The notes beneath the pieces were generated by a model. The model saw nothing but the letters and a program-made list of their open reading frames with translations. It was not told where the DNA came from and did no database searches. From Pleodorina starrii (lineage: Eukaryota > Chlorophyta > Chlorophyceae > Chlamydomonadales > Volvocaceae): a stretch of 64,000 nucleotides of DNA. This document shows, in pieces, positions 12,501-24,900 of the stretch; the first letter of the stretch is position 1; each line of letters starts with the position of its first letter. The stretch lies in assembly GCA_030267565.1 (NCBI GenBank), contig BRXU01000037.1:1-64000 (forward strand). The letters run 5' to 3'. The position numbers and the translations under genes are program-made.

Positions 12501-15500
12501 CGGTGCCCGGTGCCCGGTGCCCGGTGCCCGGTGCCCGGTGCCCGGTGCCCGGTGCCCGGTGCCCGGTGCCCGGTGCCCGGTGCCCGGTGCCCGGTGCCCG
12601 GTGCCCGGTGCCCGGTGCCCGCTGCCCGGTGCCCGGTGCCCGGTGCCCGGTGCCCGGTGCCCGGTGCCCGGTGCCCGGTGCCCGGTGCCCGGTGCCCGGT
12701 GCCCGGTGCCCGGTGCCCGTGCCCGGTGCCCGGTGCCCGGTGCCCGGTGCCCGGTGCCCGGTGCCCGGTGCCCGGTGCCCGGTGCCCGGTGCCCGGTGCC
12801 CGGTGCCCGGTGCCCGGTGCCCGGTGCCCGGTGCCCGGTGCCCGGTGCCCGGTGCCCGGTGCCCGGTGCCCGGTGCCCGGTGCCCGGTGCCCGGTGCCCG
12901 GTGCCCGGTGCCCGGTGCCCGGTGCCCGGTGCCCGGTGCCCGGTGCCCGGTGCCCGGTGCCCGGTGCCCGGTGCCCGGTGCCCGGTGCCCGGTGCCCGGT
13001 GCCCGGTGCCCGGTGCCCGGTGCCCCGGTGCCCGGTGCCCGGTGCCCGGTGCCCGGTGCCCGGTGCCCGGTGCCCGGTGCCCGGTGCCCGGTGCCCGGTG
13101 CCCGGTGCCCGGTGCCCGGTGCCCGGTGCCCGGTGCCCGGTGCCCGGTGCCCGGTGCCCGGTGCCCGGTGCCCGGTGCCCGGTGCCCGGTGCCCGGTGCC
13201 CGGTGCCCGGTGCCCGGTGCCCGGTGCCCGGTGCCCGGTGCCCGGTGCCCGGTGCCCGGTGCCCGGTGCCCGGTGCCCGGTGCCCGGTGCCCGGTGCCCG
13301 GTGCCCGGTGCCCGGTGCCCGGTGCCCGGTGCCCGGTGCCCGGTGCCCGGTGCCCGGTGCCCGGTGCCCGGTGCCCGGTGCCCGGTGCCCGGTGCCCGGT
13401 GCCCGGTGCCCGGTGCCCGGTGCCCGGTGCCCGGTGCCCGGTGCCCGGTGCCCGGTGCCCGGTGCCCGGTGCCCGGTGCCCGGTGCCCGGTGCCCGGTGC
13501 CCGGTGCCCGGTGCCCGGTGCCCGGTGCCCGGTGCCCGGTGCCCGGTGCCCGGTGCCCGGTGCCCGGTGCCCGGTGCCCGGTGCCCGGTGCCCGGTGCCC
13601 GGTGCCCGGTGCCCGGTGCCCGGTGCCCGGTGCCCGGTGCCCGGTGCCCGGTGCCCGGTGCCCGGTGCCCGGTGCCCGGTGCCCGGTGCCCGGTGCCCGG
13701 TGCCCGGTGCCCGGTGCCCGGTGCCCGGTGCCCGGTGCCCGTGCCCGGTGCCCGGTGCCCGGTGCCCGGTGCCCGGTGCCCGGTGCCCGGTGCCCGGTGC
13801 CCGGTGCCCGGTGCCCGGTGCCCGGTGCCCGGTGCCCGGTGCCCGGTGCCCGGTGCCCGGTGCCCGGTGCCCGGTGCCCGGTGCCCGGTGCCCGGTGCCC
13901 GGTGCCCGGTGCCCGGTGCCCGGTGCCCGGTGCCCGGTGCCCGGTGCCCGGTGCCCGGTGCCCGGTGCCCGGTGCCCGGTGCCCGGTGCCCGGTGCCCGG
14001 TGCCCGGTGCCCGGTGCCCGGTGCCCGGTGCCCGGTGCCCGGTGCCCGGTGCCCGGTGCCCGGTGCCCGGTGCCCGGTGCCCGGTGCCCGGTGCCCGGTG
14101 CCCGGTGCCCGGTGCCCGGTGCCCGGTGCCCGGTGCCCGGTGCCCGGTGCCCGGTGCCCGTGGCCCGGTGCCCGGTGCCCGGTGCCCGGTGCCCGGTGCC
14201 CGGTGCCCGGTGCCCGGTGCCCGGTGCCCGGTGCCCGTGCCCGGTGCCCGGTGCCCGGTGCCCGGTGCCCGGTGCCCGGTGCCCGGTGCCCGGTGCCCGG
14301 TGCCCGGTGCCCGGTGCCCGGTGCCCGGTGCCCGGTGCCCGGTGCCCGGTGCCCGGTGCCCGGTGCCCGGTGCCCGGTGCCCGGTGCCCCGGTGCCCGGT
14401 GCCCGGTGCCCGGTGCCCGGTGCCCGGTGCCCGGTGCCCGGTGCCCGGTGCCCGGTGCCCGGTGCCCGGTGCCCGGTGCCCGGTGCCCGGTGCCCGGTGC
14501 CCGGTGCCCGGTGCCCGGTGCCCGGTGCCCGGTGCCCGGTGCCCGGTGCCCGGTGCCCGGTGCCCGGTGCCCGGTGCCCGGTGCCCGGTGCCCGGTGCCC
14601 GGTGCCCGGTGCCCGGTGCCCGGTGCCCGGTGCCCGGTGCCCGGTGCCCGGTGCCGTGCCCGGTGCCCGGTGCCCGGTGCCCGGTGCCCGGGCCCGGTGC
14701 CCCCTGCCCGGAGCCCGGCGCCCGGTGCCCGGTGCCCGGTGCCCGGTGCCCCGTGCCCGGTGCCCGGTGCCCGGTGCCCGGTGCCCGGTGCCCGGTGCCC
14801 GGTGCCCGGTGCCCGGTGCCCGGTGCCCGGTGCCCGGTGCCCGGTGCCCGGTGCCCGGTGCCCGGTGCCCGGTGCCCGGTGCCCGGTGCCCGGTGCCCGG
14901 TGCCCGGTGCCCGGTGCCCGGTGCCCGGTGCCCGGTGCCCGGTGCCCGGTGCCCGGTGCCCGGTGCCCGGTGCCCGGTGCCCGGTGCCCGGTGCCCGGTG
15001 CCCGGTGCCCGGTGCCCGGTGCCCGGTGCCCGGTGCCCGGTGCCCGGTGCCCGGTGCCCGGTGCCCGGTGCCCGGTGCCCGGTGCCCGGTGCCCGGTGCC
15101 CGGTGCCCGGTGCCCGGTGCCCGGTGCCCGGTGCCCGGTGCCCGGTGCCCGGTGCCCGGTGCCCGGTGCCCGGTGCCCGGTGCCCGGTGCCCGGTGCCCG
15201 GTGCCCGGTGCCCGGTGCCCGGTGCCCGGTGCCCGGTGCCCGGTGCCCGTGGCCAGGTGCCCGGTGCCCGGTGCCCGGTGCCCGGTGCCCGGTGCCCGGT
15301 GCCCGGTGCCCGGTGCCCGGTGCCCGGTGCCCGGTGCCCGGTGCCCGGTGCCCGGTGCCCGGTGCCCGGTGCCCGGTGCCCGGTGCCCGGTGCCCGGTGC
15401 CCGGTGCCCGGTGCCCGGTGCCCGGTGCCCGGTGCCCGGTGCCCGGTGCCCGGTGCCCGGTGCCCGGTGCCCGGTGCCCGGTGCCCGGTGCCCGGTGCCC

Positions 15501-18050
15501 GGTGCCCGGTGCCCGGTGCCCGGTGCCCGGCGCCCCGTGCCCGGTGCCCGGTGCCCGGTGCCCGGTGCCCGGTGCCCGGTGCCCGGTGCCCGGTGCCCGG
15601 TGCCCGGTGCCCGGTGCCCGGTGCCCGGTGCCCGGTGCCCGGTGCCCGGTGCCCGGTGCCCGGTGCCCGGTGCCCGGTGCCCGGTGCCCGGTGCCCGGTG
15701 CCCGGTGCCCGGTGCCCGGTGCCCGGTGCCCGGTGCCCGGTGCCCGGTGCCCGGTGCCCGGTGCCCGGTGCCCGGTGCCCGGTGCCCGGTGCCCGGTGCC
15801 CGGTGCCCGGTGCCCGGTGCCCGGTGCCCGGTGCCCGGTGCCCGGTGCCCGGTGCCCGGTGCCCGGTGCCCGGTGCCCGGTGCCCGTGCCCGGTGCCCGG
15901 TGCCCGGTGCCCGGTGCCCGGTGCCCGTGCCCGGTGCCCGGTGCCCGGTGCCCGGTGCCCGGTGCCCGGTGCCCGGTGCCCGGTGCCCGTGCCCGGTGCC
16001 CGGTGCCCGGTGCCCGGTGCCCGGTGCCCGGTGCCCGGTGCCCGGTGCCCGGTGCCCGGTGCCCGGTGCCCGGTGCCCGGTGCCCGGTGCCCGGTGCCCG
16101 GTGCCCGGTGCCCGGTGCCCGGTGCCCGGTGCCCGGTGCCCGGTGCCCGGTGCCCGGTGCCCGGTGCCCGGTGCCCGGTGCCCGGTGCCCGGTGCCCGGT
16201 GCCCGGTGCCCGGTGCCCGGTGCCCGGTGCCCGGTGCCCGGTGCCCGGTGCCCGGTGCCCGGTGCCCGGTGCCCGGTGCCCGGTGCCCGGTGCCCGGTGC
16301 CCGGTGCCCGGCGCGGCCTTGCCCGGTGCCCGGTGCCCGGTGCCCGGTGCCCGGTGCCCGGTGCCCGGTGCCCGGTGCCCGGTGCCCGGTGCCCGGTGCC
16401 CGGTGCCCGGTGCCCGGTGCCCGGTGCCCGGTGCCCGGAGCCCGGTGCCCGTGCCCCGGTGCCCGGTGCCCGGTGCCCGGTGCCCGGTGCCCCGTGCCCG
16501 GTGCCCGGTGCCCGGTGCCCGGTGCCCGGTGCCCGGTGCCCGGTGCCCGGTGCCCGGTGCCCGGTGCCCGGTGCCCGGTGCCCGGTGCCCGGTGCCCGGT
16601 GCCCGGTGCCCGGTGCCCGGTGCCCGGTGCCCGGTGCCCGGTGCCCGGTGCCCGGTGCCCGGTGCCCGGTGCCCGGTGCCCGGTGCCCGGTGCCCGGTGC
16701 CCGGTGCCCGGTGCCCGGTGCCCGGTGCCCGGTGCCCGGTGCCCGGTGCCCGGTGCCCGGTGCCCGGTGCCCGGTGCCCGGTGCCCGGTGCCCGGTGCCC
16801 GGTGCCCGGTGCCCGGTGCCCGGTGCCCGGTGCCCGGTGCCCGGTGCCCGGTGCCCGGTGCCCGGTGCCCGGTGCCCGGTGCCCGGTGCCCGGTGCCCGG
16901 TGCCCGGTGCCCGGTGCCCGGTGCCCGGTGCCCGGTGCCCGGTGCCCGGTGCCCGGTGCCCGTGCCCGGTGCCCGGTGCCCGGTGCCCGGTGCCCGGTGC
17001 CCGTGCCCGGTGCCCGGTGCCCGGTGCCCGGTGCCCGGTGCCCGTGCCCGGTGCCCGGTGCCCGGTGCCCGGTGCCCGGTGCCCGGTGCCCGGTGCCCGG
17101 TGCCCGGTGCCCGGTGCCCGGTGCCCCGTGCCCGGTGCCCGGTGCCCGGTGCCCGGTGCCCGGTGCCCGGTGCCCGGTGCCCGGTGCCCGGTGCCCGGTG
17201 CCCGGTGCCCGGTGCCCGGTGCCCGGTGCCCGGTGCCCGGTGCCCGGTGCCCGGTGCCCGGTGCCCGGTGCCCGGTGCCCGGTGCCCGGTGCCCGGTGCC
17301 CGGTGCCCGGTGCCCGGTGCCCGGTGCCCGGTGCCCGGTGCCCGGTGCCCTTGCCCGGTGCCCGGTGCCCGGTGCCCGGTGCCCGGTGCCCGGTGCCCGG
17401 TGCCCGGTGCCCGGTGCCCGGTGCCCGGTGCCCGGTGCCCGGTGCCCGGTGCCCGGTGCCCGGTGCCCGGTGCCCGGTGCCCGGTGCCCGGTGCCCGGTG
17501 CCCGGTGCCCGGTGCCCGGTTGCCCGGCGCCCGGTGCCCGGCGCCCGGTGCCCGGTGCCCGGTGCCCGGTGCCCGGTGCCCGGTGCCCGGTGCCCGGTGC
17601 CCGGTGCCCGGTGCCCGGTGCCCGGTGCCCGGTGCCCGGTGCCCGGTGCCCGGTGCCCGGTGCCCGGTGCCCGTTGCCCGGTGCCCGGTGCGCGGTGCGC
17701 GGTGCCCGGTGCGCGGTGCCCCCGGTGCCCGGGCCCGGTGCCCGGTGCCCGGTGCCCGGTGCCCGGTGCCCGGTGCCCGGTGCCCGGTGCCCGGTGCCCG
17801 GCGCCCGGGGCCCGCCGCCCGGTGCCCGGTGCCCGGTGCCCGGTGCCCGGTGCCCGGTGCCCGGTGCCCGGTGCCCGGTGCCCGGGGCCCGGTGCCCGGT
17901 GCCCGGTGCCCGGTGCCCGTGCCCGGTGCCCGGTGCCCGGTGCCCGGTGCCCTGCCCGGTCCCCGGTGCCCGGTGCCCGGTGCCCGGTGCCCGGTGCCCG
18001 TGCCCGGTGCCCGGTGCCCGGTGCCCGGTGCCCGGTGCCCGGTGCCCGGT
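6514..18050 (+). repeat. (GGTGCCC)n heptamer satellite, left half
   Basis: About 11.5 kb of head-to-tail GGTGCCC, roughly 1650 units by length. Interruptions are scattered and mostly one-base losses giving GTGCCC (for example near 7195, 7480, 8606, 9285 and 9852). Clusters of degenerate units lie near 10.62-10.80, 11.99-12.07, 14.65-14.75 and 17.5-18.0 kb. The longest pure runs are about 0.7 kb. Because 7 is not a multiple of 3, all three forward frames read the same peptide cycle C-P-V-P-G-A-R without stops. No gene is implied. Confidence 0.98.
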
Positions 18051-18975
18051 GCACCGGGCCCGGTGCACCGGGCACCGGTGCCCGGTGCACCGGTGCACCG
18101 GCCCGGTGCCCGGCCCGGTGCCCGGTGCCCGTGCCCGGTGCCCGGGCACCGGGCACCGGTGCACCGGGCACCGGTGCCCGGGCCCGGGCCCGGTGCACCG
18201 GTGCACCGGTGCCCGGTGCACCGGTGCCCGGTGCACCGGTGCCCGGGCACCGGTGCCCGGTGCCCGGTGCACCGGGCACCGGTGCACCGGTGCCCGTGCC
18301 CGGTGCCCGGTGCCCGGGCACCGGGCCCGGGCACCGGTGCACCGGGCCCGGGCCCGGTGCACCGGGCACCGGGCCCGGTGCCCGGTGCCCGTGCACCGGG
18401 CACCGGTGCACCGTGCCCGGGCACCGGGCCCGGTGCCCGGGCACCGGTGCACCGGTGCACCGGTGCACCGGGCACCGGGCCCGGGCACCGGGCCCGGGCA
18501 CCGTGCCCGGGCACCGGTGCCCGTGCCCGGTGCCCGGTGCACCGGGCCCGGGCACCGGCACCGGTGCACCGGCACCGGGCCCGGTGCACCGGGCCCGGGC
18601 CCGGTGCACCGGTGCACCGGTGCCCGGGCACCGGGCACCGGTGCCCGGGCCCGGGCCCGGGCCCGGGCCCGGGCACCGGGCCCCGGTGCACCGGTGCCCG
18701 GGCACCGGGCCCGGTGCCCGGGCCCGGGCCCGGGCACCGGTGCACCGGTGCACCGGGCACCGGTGCCCGGGGCACCGGGCACCGGGCACCGGGCACCGGG
18801 CACCGGGCACCGGGCACCGGTGACCGGGCACCGGGCACCGTGCACCGGGCACCGGGCACCGCACCGGGCACCGGGCACCGGTGCACCGGTGCACCGGGCA
18901 CCGGGCACCGGGCACCGGGCACCGGGCACCGGGCACCGGGCACCGGTGCCCGGGCACCGGTGCCCGGTGCCCGGG
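18051..18975. repeat. Inversion zone of the heptamer satellite
   Basis: Units of both polarities are mixed here: GGTGCAC, GGGCACC and GGTGCCC alternate and create many perfect short palindromes such as GCACCGGTGC. It spans the geometric centre of the palindrome (about 18246). It may be a true hairpin apex, or a consensus built from reads of both polarities. Confidence 0.9.
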
Positions 18976-21900
18976 CACCGGGCACCGGGCACCGGGCCGG
19001 GCACCGGGCACCGGGCACCGGCACCGGGCACCGGGCACCGGGCACCGGGCACCGGGCACCGGGCACCGGGCACCGGGCACCGGGCACCGGGCACCGGGCA
19101 CCGGGCACCGGGCACCGGGCAACGGCAACAGGGCACCGGGCACCGGGCACCGGGCACCGGGCACCGGGCACCGGGCACCGGGCACCGGGCACCGGGCACC
19201 GGGCACCGGGCACCGGGCACCGGGCACCGGGCACCGGGCACCGGGCACCGGGCACCGGGCACCGGGCACCGGCACCGGGCACCGGGCACCGGCACCGGGC
19301 ACCGGCACCGGGCACCGGGGCACCGGGCACCGGGCACCGGGCACCGGGCACCGGGGCACCGGGCACCGGGCACCGGGCACCGGGCACCGGGCACCGGGCA
19401 CCGGGCACCGGGCACCGGGCACCGGGCACCGGGCACCGGGCACCGGGCACCGGGCACCGGGCACCGGGCACCGGGCACCGGGCACCGGGAACCGGGCACA
19501 CGGAACCGGGCACCGGGCACCGGGCACCGGCACCGGGCACCGGGCACCGGGCACCGGGCACCGGGCACCGGGCACCGGCACCGGGCACCGGGCACCGGGC
19601 ACCGGCACCGGGCCCCGCGCACCGGCCACCGCGCACCGGGCACCGCGCACCGGGCACCGGGCACCTGGCACCTGGCACCGGGCACCGGGCACCGGGCACC
19701 GGGCACCGGGCACCGGGCACCGGGCACCGGGCACCGGGCACCGGGCACCGGGCACCGGGCACCGGGCACCGGCACCGGCCACCGGGCACCGGGCACCGGG
19801 CACCGGGCACCGGGCACCGGGCACCGGGCACCGGGCACCGGGCACCGGGCACCGGCACCCCGGCACCGGGCACCGGGCACAGGGCACCGGGCACCGGGCA
19901 CCGGCACCGGGCACCGGGCACCGGGCACCGGGCACCGGGCACCGGGCACCGGGCACCGGGCACCGGCAACCGGCCACCGAGCACCGGGCACCGGGCACCG
20001 GCACCGGGCACCGGGCACCGGGCACCGGGCACCGGGCACCGGCACAGGGCACCGGGCACCGGGCACCAGGCACCGGGCACCGGGCACCGGGCACCGGGCA
20101 CGGGCCCCGGGCACCGCCCACCGGGCACCGGGCCCCGGGCACCGGGCACCGGGCACCGGGCACCGGGCACCGGGCACCGGGCACCGGGCACCGGGCACCG
20201 GGCACCGGGCACCGGGCACCGGGCACCGGGCACCGGGCACCGGGCACCGGGCACCGGGCACCGGGCACCGGGCACCGGGCACCGGGCACCGGGCACCGGG
20301 CACCGGGCACCGGGCACCGGGCACCGGGCACCGGGCACCGGGCACCGGGCACCGGGCACCGGGCACCGGGCACCGGGCACCGGGCACCGGGCACCGGGCA
20401 CCGGGCACCGGGCACCGGGCACCGGGCACCGGGCACCGGGCACCGGGCACCGGGCACCGGGCACCGGGCACCGGGCACCGGGCACCGGGCACCGGGCACC
20501 GGGCACCGGGCACCGGGCACCGGGCACCGGGGAGACCGGGCACCGGGCACCGGGCACCGGGAACCGGGCACCGGGCACCGGGCACCGGGCACCGGGCACC
20601 GGGCACCGGGCACCGGGCACCGGGCACCGGGCACCGGGCACCGGGCACCGGGCACCGGGCACCGGGCACCGGGCACCGGGCACCGGGCACCGGGCACCGG
20701 GCACCGGGCACCGGGCACCGGGCACCGGGCACCGGGCACCGGGCACCGGGCACCGGGCACCGGGCACCGGGCACCGGGCACCGGGCACCGGGCACCGGGC
20801 ACCGGGCACCGGGCACCGGGCACCGGGCACCGGGCACCGGGCACCGGGCACCGGGCACCGGGCACCGGGCACCGGGCACCGGGCACCGGGCACCGGGCAC
20901 CGGGCACCGGGCACCGGGCACCGGGCACCGGGCACCGGGCACCGGGCACCGGGCACCGGGCACCGGGCACCGGGCACCGGGCACCGGGCACCGGGCACCG
21001 GGCACCGGGCACCGGGCACCGGGCACCGGGCGCACCGGGCACCGGGCACCGGGCACCGGGCACCGGGCACCGGGCACCGGGCACCGGGCACCGGGCACCG
21101 GGCACCGGGCACCGGGCACCGGGCACCGGGCACCGGGCACCGGGCACCGGGCACCGGGCACCGGGCACCGGGCACCGGGCACCGGGCACCGGGCACCGGG
21201 CACCGGGCACCGGGCACCGGGCACCGGGCACCGGGCACCGGGCACCGGGCACCGGGCACCGGGCACCGGGCACCGGGCACCGGGCACCGGGCACCGGGCA
21301 CCGGGCACCGGGCACCGGGCACCGGGCACCGGGCACCGGGCACCGGGCACCGGGCACCGGGCACCGGGCACCGGGCACCGGGCACCGGGCACCGGGCACC
21401 GGGCACCGGGCACCGGGCACCGGGCACCGGGCACCGGGCACCGGGCACCGGGCACCGGGCACCGGGCACCGGGCACCGGGCACCGGGCACCGGGCACCGG
21501 GCACCGGGCACCGGGCACCGGGCACCGGGCACCGGGCACCGGGCACCGGGCACCGGGCACCGGGCACCGGGCACCGGGCACCGGGCACCGGGCACCGGGC
21601 ACCGGGCACCGGGCACCGGGCACCGGGCACCGGGCACCGGGCACCGGGCACCGGGCACCGGGCACCGGGCACCGGGCACCGGGCACCGGGCACCGGGCAC
21701 CGGGCACCGGGCACCGGGCACCGGGCACCGGGCACCGGGCACCGGGCACCGGGCACCGGGCACCGGGCACCGGGCACCGGGCACCGGGCACCGGGCACCG
21801 GGCACCGGGCACCGGGCACCGGGCACCGGGCACCGGGCACCGGGCACCGGGCACCGGGCACCGGGCACCGGGCACCGGGCACCGGGCACCGGGCACCGGG

Positions 21901-24900
21901 CACCGGGCACCGGGCACCGGGCACCGGGCACCGGGCACCGGGCACCGGGCACCGGGCACCGGGCACCGGGCACCGGGCACCGGGCACCGGGCACCGGGCA
22001 CCGGGCACCGGGCACCGGGCACCGGGCACCCGAAAGACCGGGCACCGGGCACCGGGCACCGGGCACCGGGCACCGGGCACCGGGCACCGGGCACCGGGCA
22101 CCGGGCACCGGGCACCGGGCACCGGGCACCGGGCACCGGGCACCGGGCACCGGGCACCGGGCACCGGGCACCGGGCACCGGGCACCGGGCACCGGGCACC
22201 GGGCACCGGGCACCGGGCACCGGGCACCGGGCACCGGGCACCGGGCACCGGGCACCGGGCACCGGGCACCGGGCACCGGGCACCGGGCACCGGGCACCGG
22301 GCACCGGGCACCGGGCACCGGGCACCGGGCACCGGGCACCGGGCACCGGGCACCGGGCACCGGGCACCGGGCACCGGGCACCGGGCACCGGGCACCGGGC
22401 ACCGGGCACCGGGCACCGGGCACCGGGCACCGGGCACCGGGCACCGGGCTCCGGGGACCGGGGACCGGGCTCCGGGCTCCGGGCACCGGGCACCGGGCAC
22501 CGGGCACCGGGCACCGGGCACCGGGCACCGGGCACCGGCACCGGGCACCGGGCACCGGGCACCGGGCACCGGGCACCGGGCACCGGGCACCGGGCACCGG
22601 GCACCGGGCACCGGGCACCGGGCACCGGGCACCGGGCACCGGGCACCGGGCACCGGGCACCGGGCACCGGGCACCGGGCACCGGGCACCGGGCACCGGGC
22701 ACCGGGCACCGGGCACCGGGCACCGGGCACCGGGCACCGGGCACCGGGCACCGGGCACCGGGCACCGGGCACCGGGCACCGGGCACCGGGCACCGGGCAC
22801 CGGGCACCGGGCACCGGGCACCGGGCACCGGGCACCGGGCACCGGGCACCGGGCACCGGGCACCGGGCACCGGGCACCGGGCACCGGGCACCGGGCACCG
22901 GGCACCGGGCACCGGGCACCGGGCACCGGGCACCGGGCACCGGGCACCGGGCACCGGGCACCGGGCACCGGGCACCGGGCACCGGGCACCGGGCACCGGG
23001 CACCGGGCACCGGGCACCGGGCACCGGGCACCGGGCCGCGGGCACCGGGCACCGGGCACCGGGCACCGGGCACCGGGCACCGGGCACCGGGCACCGGGCA
23101 CCGGGCACCGGGCACCGGGCACCGGGCACCGGGCACCGGGCACCGGGCACCGGGCACCGGGCACCGGGCACCGGGCACCGGGCACCGGGCACCGGGCACC
23201 GGGCACCGGGCACCGGGCACCGGGCACCGGGCACCGGGCACCGGGCACCGGGCACCGGGCACCGGGCACCGGGCACCGGGCACCGGGCACCGGGCACCGG
23301 GCACCGGGCACCGGGCACCGTGCACCGGGCACCGGGCACCGGGCACCGGGCACCGGGCACCGGGCACCGGGCACCGGGCACCGGGCACCGGGCACCGGGC
23401 ACCGGGCACCGGGCACCGGGCACCGGGCACCGGGCACCGGGCACCGGGCACCGGGCACCGGGCACCGGGCACCGGGCACCGGGCACCGGGCACCGGGCAC
23501 CGGGCACCGGGCACCGGGCACCGGGCACCGGGCACCTGGGACCGGGCACCGGGCACCGGGCACCGGGCACCGGGCACCGGGCACCGGGCACCGGGCACCG
23601 GGCACCGGGCACCGGGCACCGGGCACCGGGCACCGGGCACCGGGCACCGGGCACCGGGCACCGGGCACCGGGCACCGGGCACCGGGCACCGGGCACCGGG
23701 CACCGGGCACCGGGCACCGGGCACCGGGCACCGGGCACCGGGCACCGGGCACCGGGCACCGGGCACCGGGCACCGGGCACCGGGCACCGGGCACCGGGCA
23801 CCGGGCACCGGGCACCGGGCACCGGGCACCGGGCACCGGGCACCGGGCACCGGGCACCGGGCACCGGGCACCGGGCACCGGGCACCGGGCACCGGGCACC
23901 GGGCACCGGGCACCGGGCACCGGGCACCGGGCACCGGGCACCGGGCACCGGGCACCGGGCACCGGGCACCGGGCACCGGGCACCGGGCACCGGGCACCGG
24001 GCACCGGGCACCGGGCACCGGGCACCGGGCACCGGGCACCGCACCGGGCACCGGGCACCGGGCACCGGGCACCGGGCACCGGGCACCGGGCACCGGGCAC
24101 CGGGCACCGGGCACCGGGCACCGGGCACCGGGCACCGGGCACCGGGCACCGGGCACCGGGCACCGGGCACCGGGCACCGGGCACCGGGCACCGGGCACCG
24201 GGCACCGGGCACCGGGCACCGGGCACCGGGCACCGGGCACCGGGCACCGGGCACCGGGCACCGGGCACCGGGCACCGGGCACCGGGCACCGGGCACCGGG
24301 CACCGGGCACCGGGCACCGGGCACCGGGCACCGGGCACCGGGCACCGGGCACCGGGCACCGGGCACCGGGCACCGGGCACCGGGCACCGGGCACCGGGCA
24401 CCGGGCACCGGGCACCGGGCACCGGGCACCGGGCACCGGGCACCGGGCACCGGGCACCGGGCACCGGGCACCGGGCACCGGGCACCGGGCACCGGGCACC
24501 GGGCACCGGGCACCGGGCACCGGGCACCGGGCACCGGGCAGGCACCGGGCACCGGGCACCGGGCACCGGGCACCGGGCACCGGGCACCGGGCACCGGGCA
24601 CCGGGCACCGGGCACCGGGCACCGGGCACCGGGCACCGGGCACCGGGCACCGGGCACCGGGCACCGGGCACCGGGCACCGGGCACCGGGCACCGGGCACC
24701 GGGCACCGGGCACCGGGCACCGGGCACCGGGCACCGGGCACCGGGCACCGGGCACCGGGCACCGGGCACCGGGCACCGGGCACCGGGCACCGGGCACCGG
24801 GCACCGGGCACCGGGCACCGGGCACCGGGCACCGGGCACCGGGCACCGGGCACCGGGCACCGGGCACCGGGCACCGGGCACCGGGCACCGGGCACCGGGC

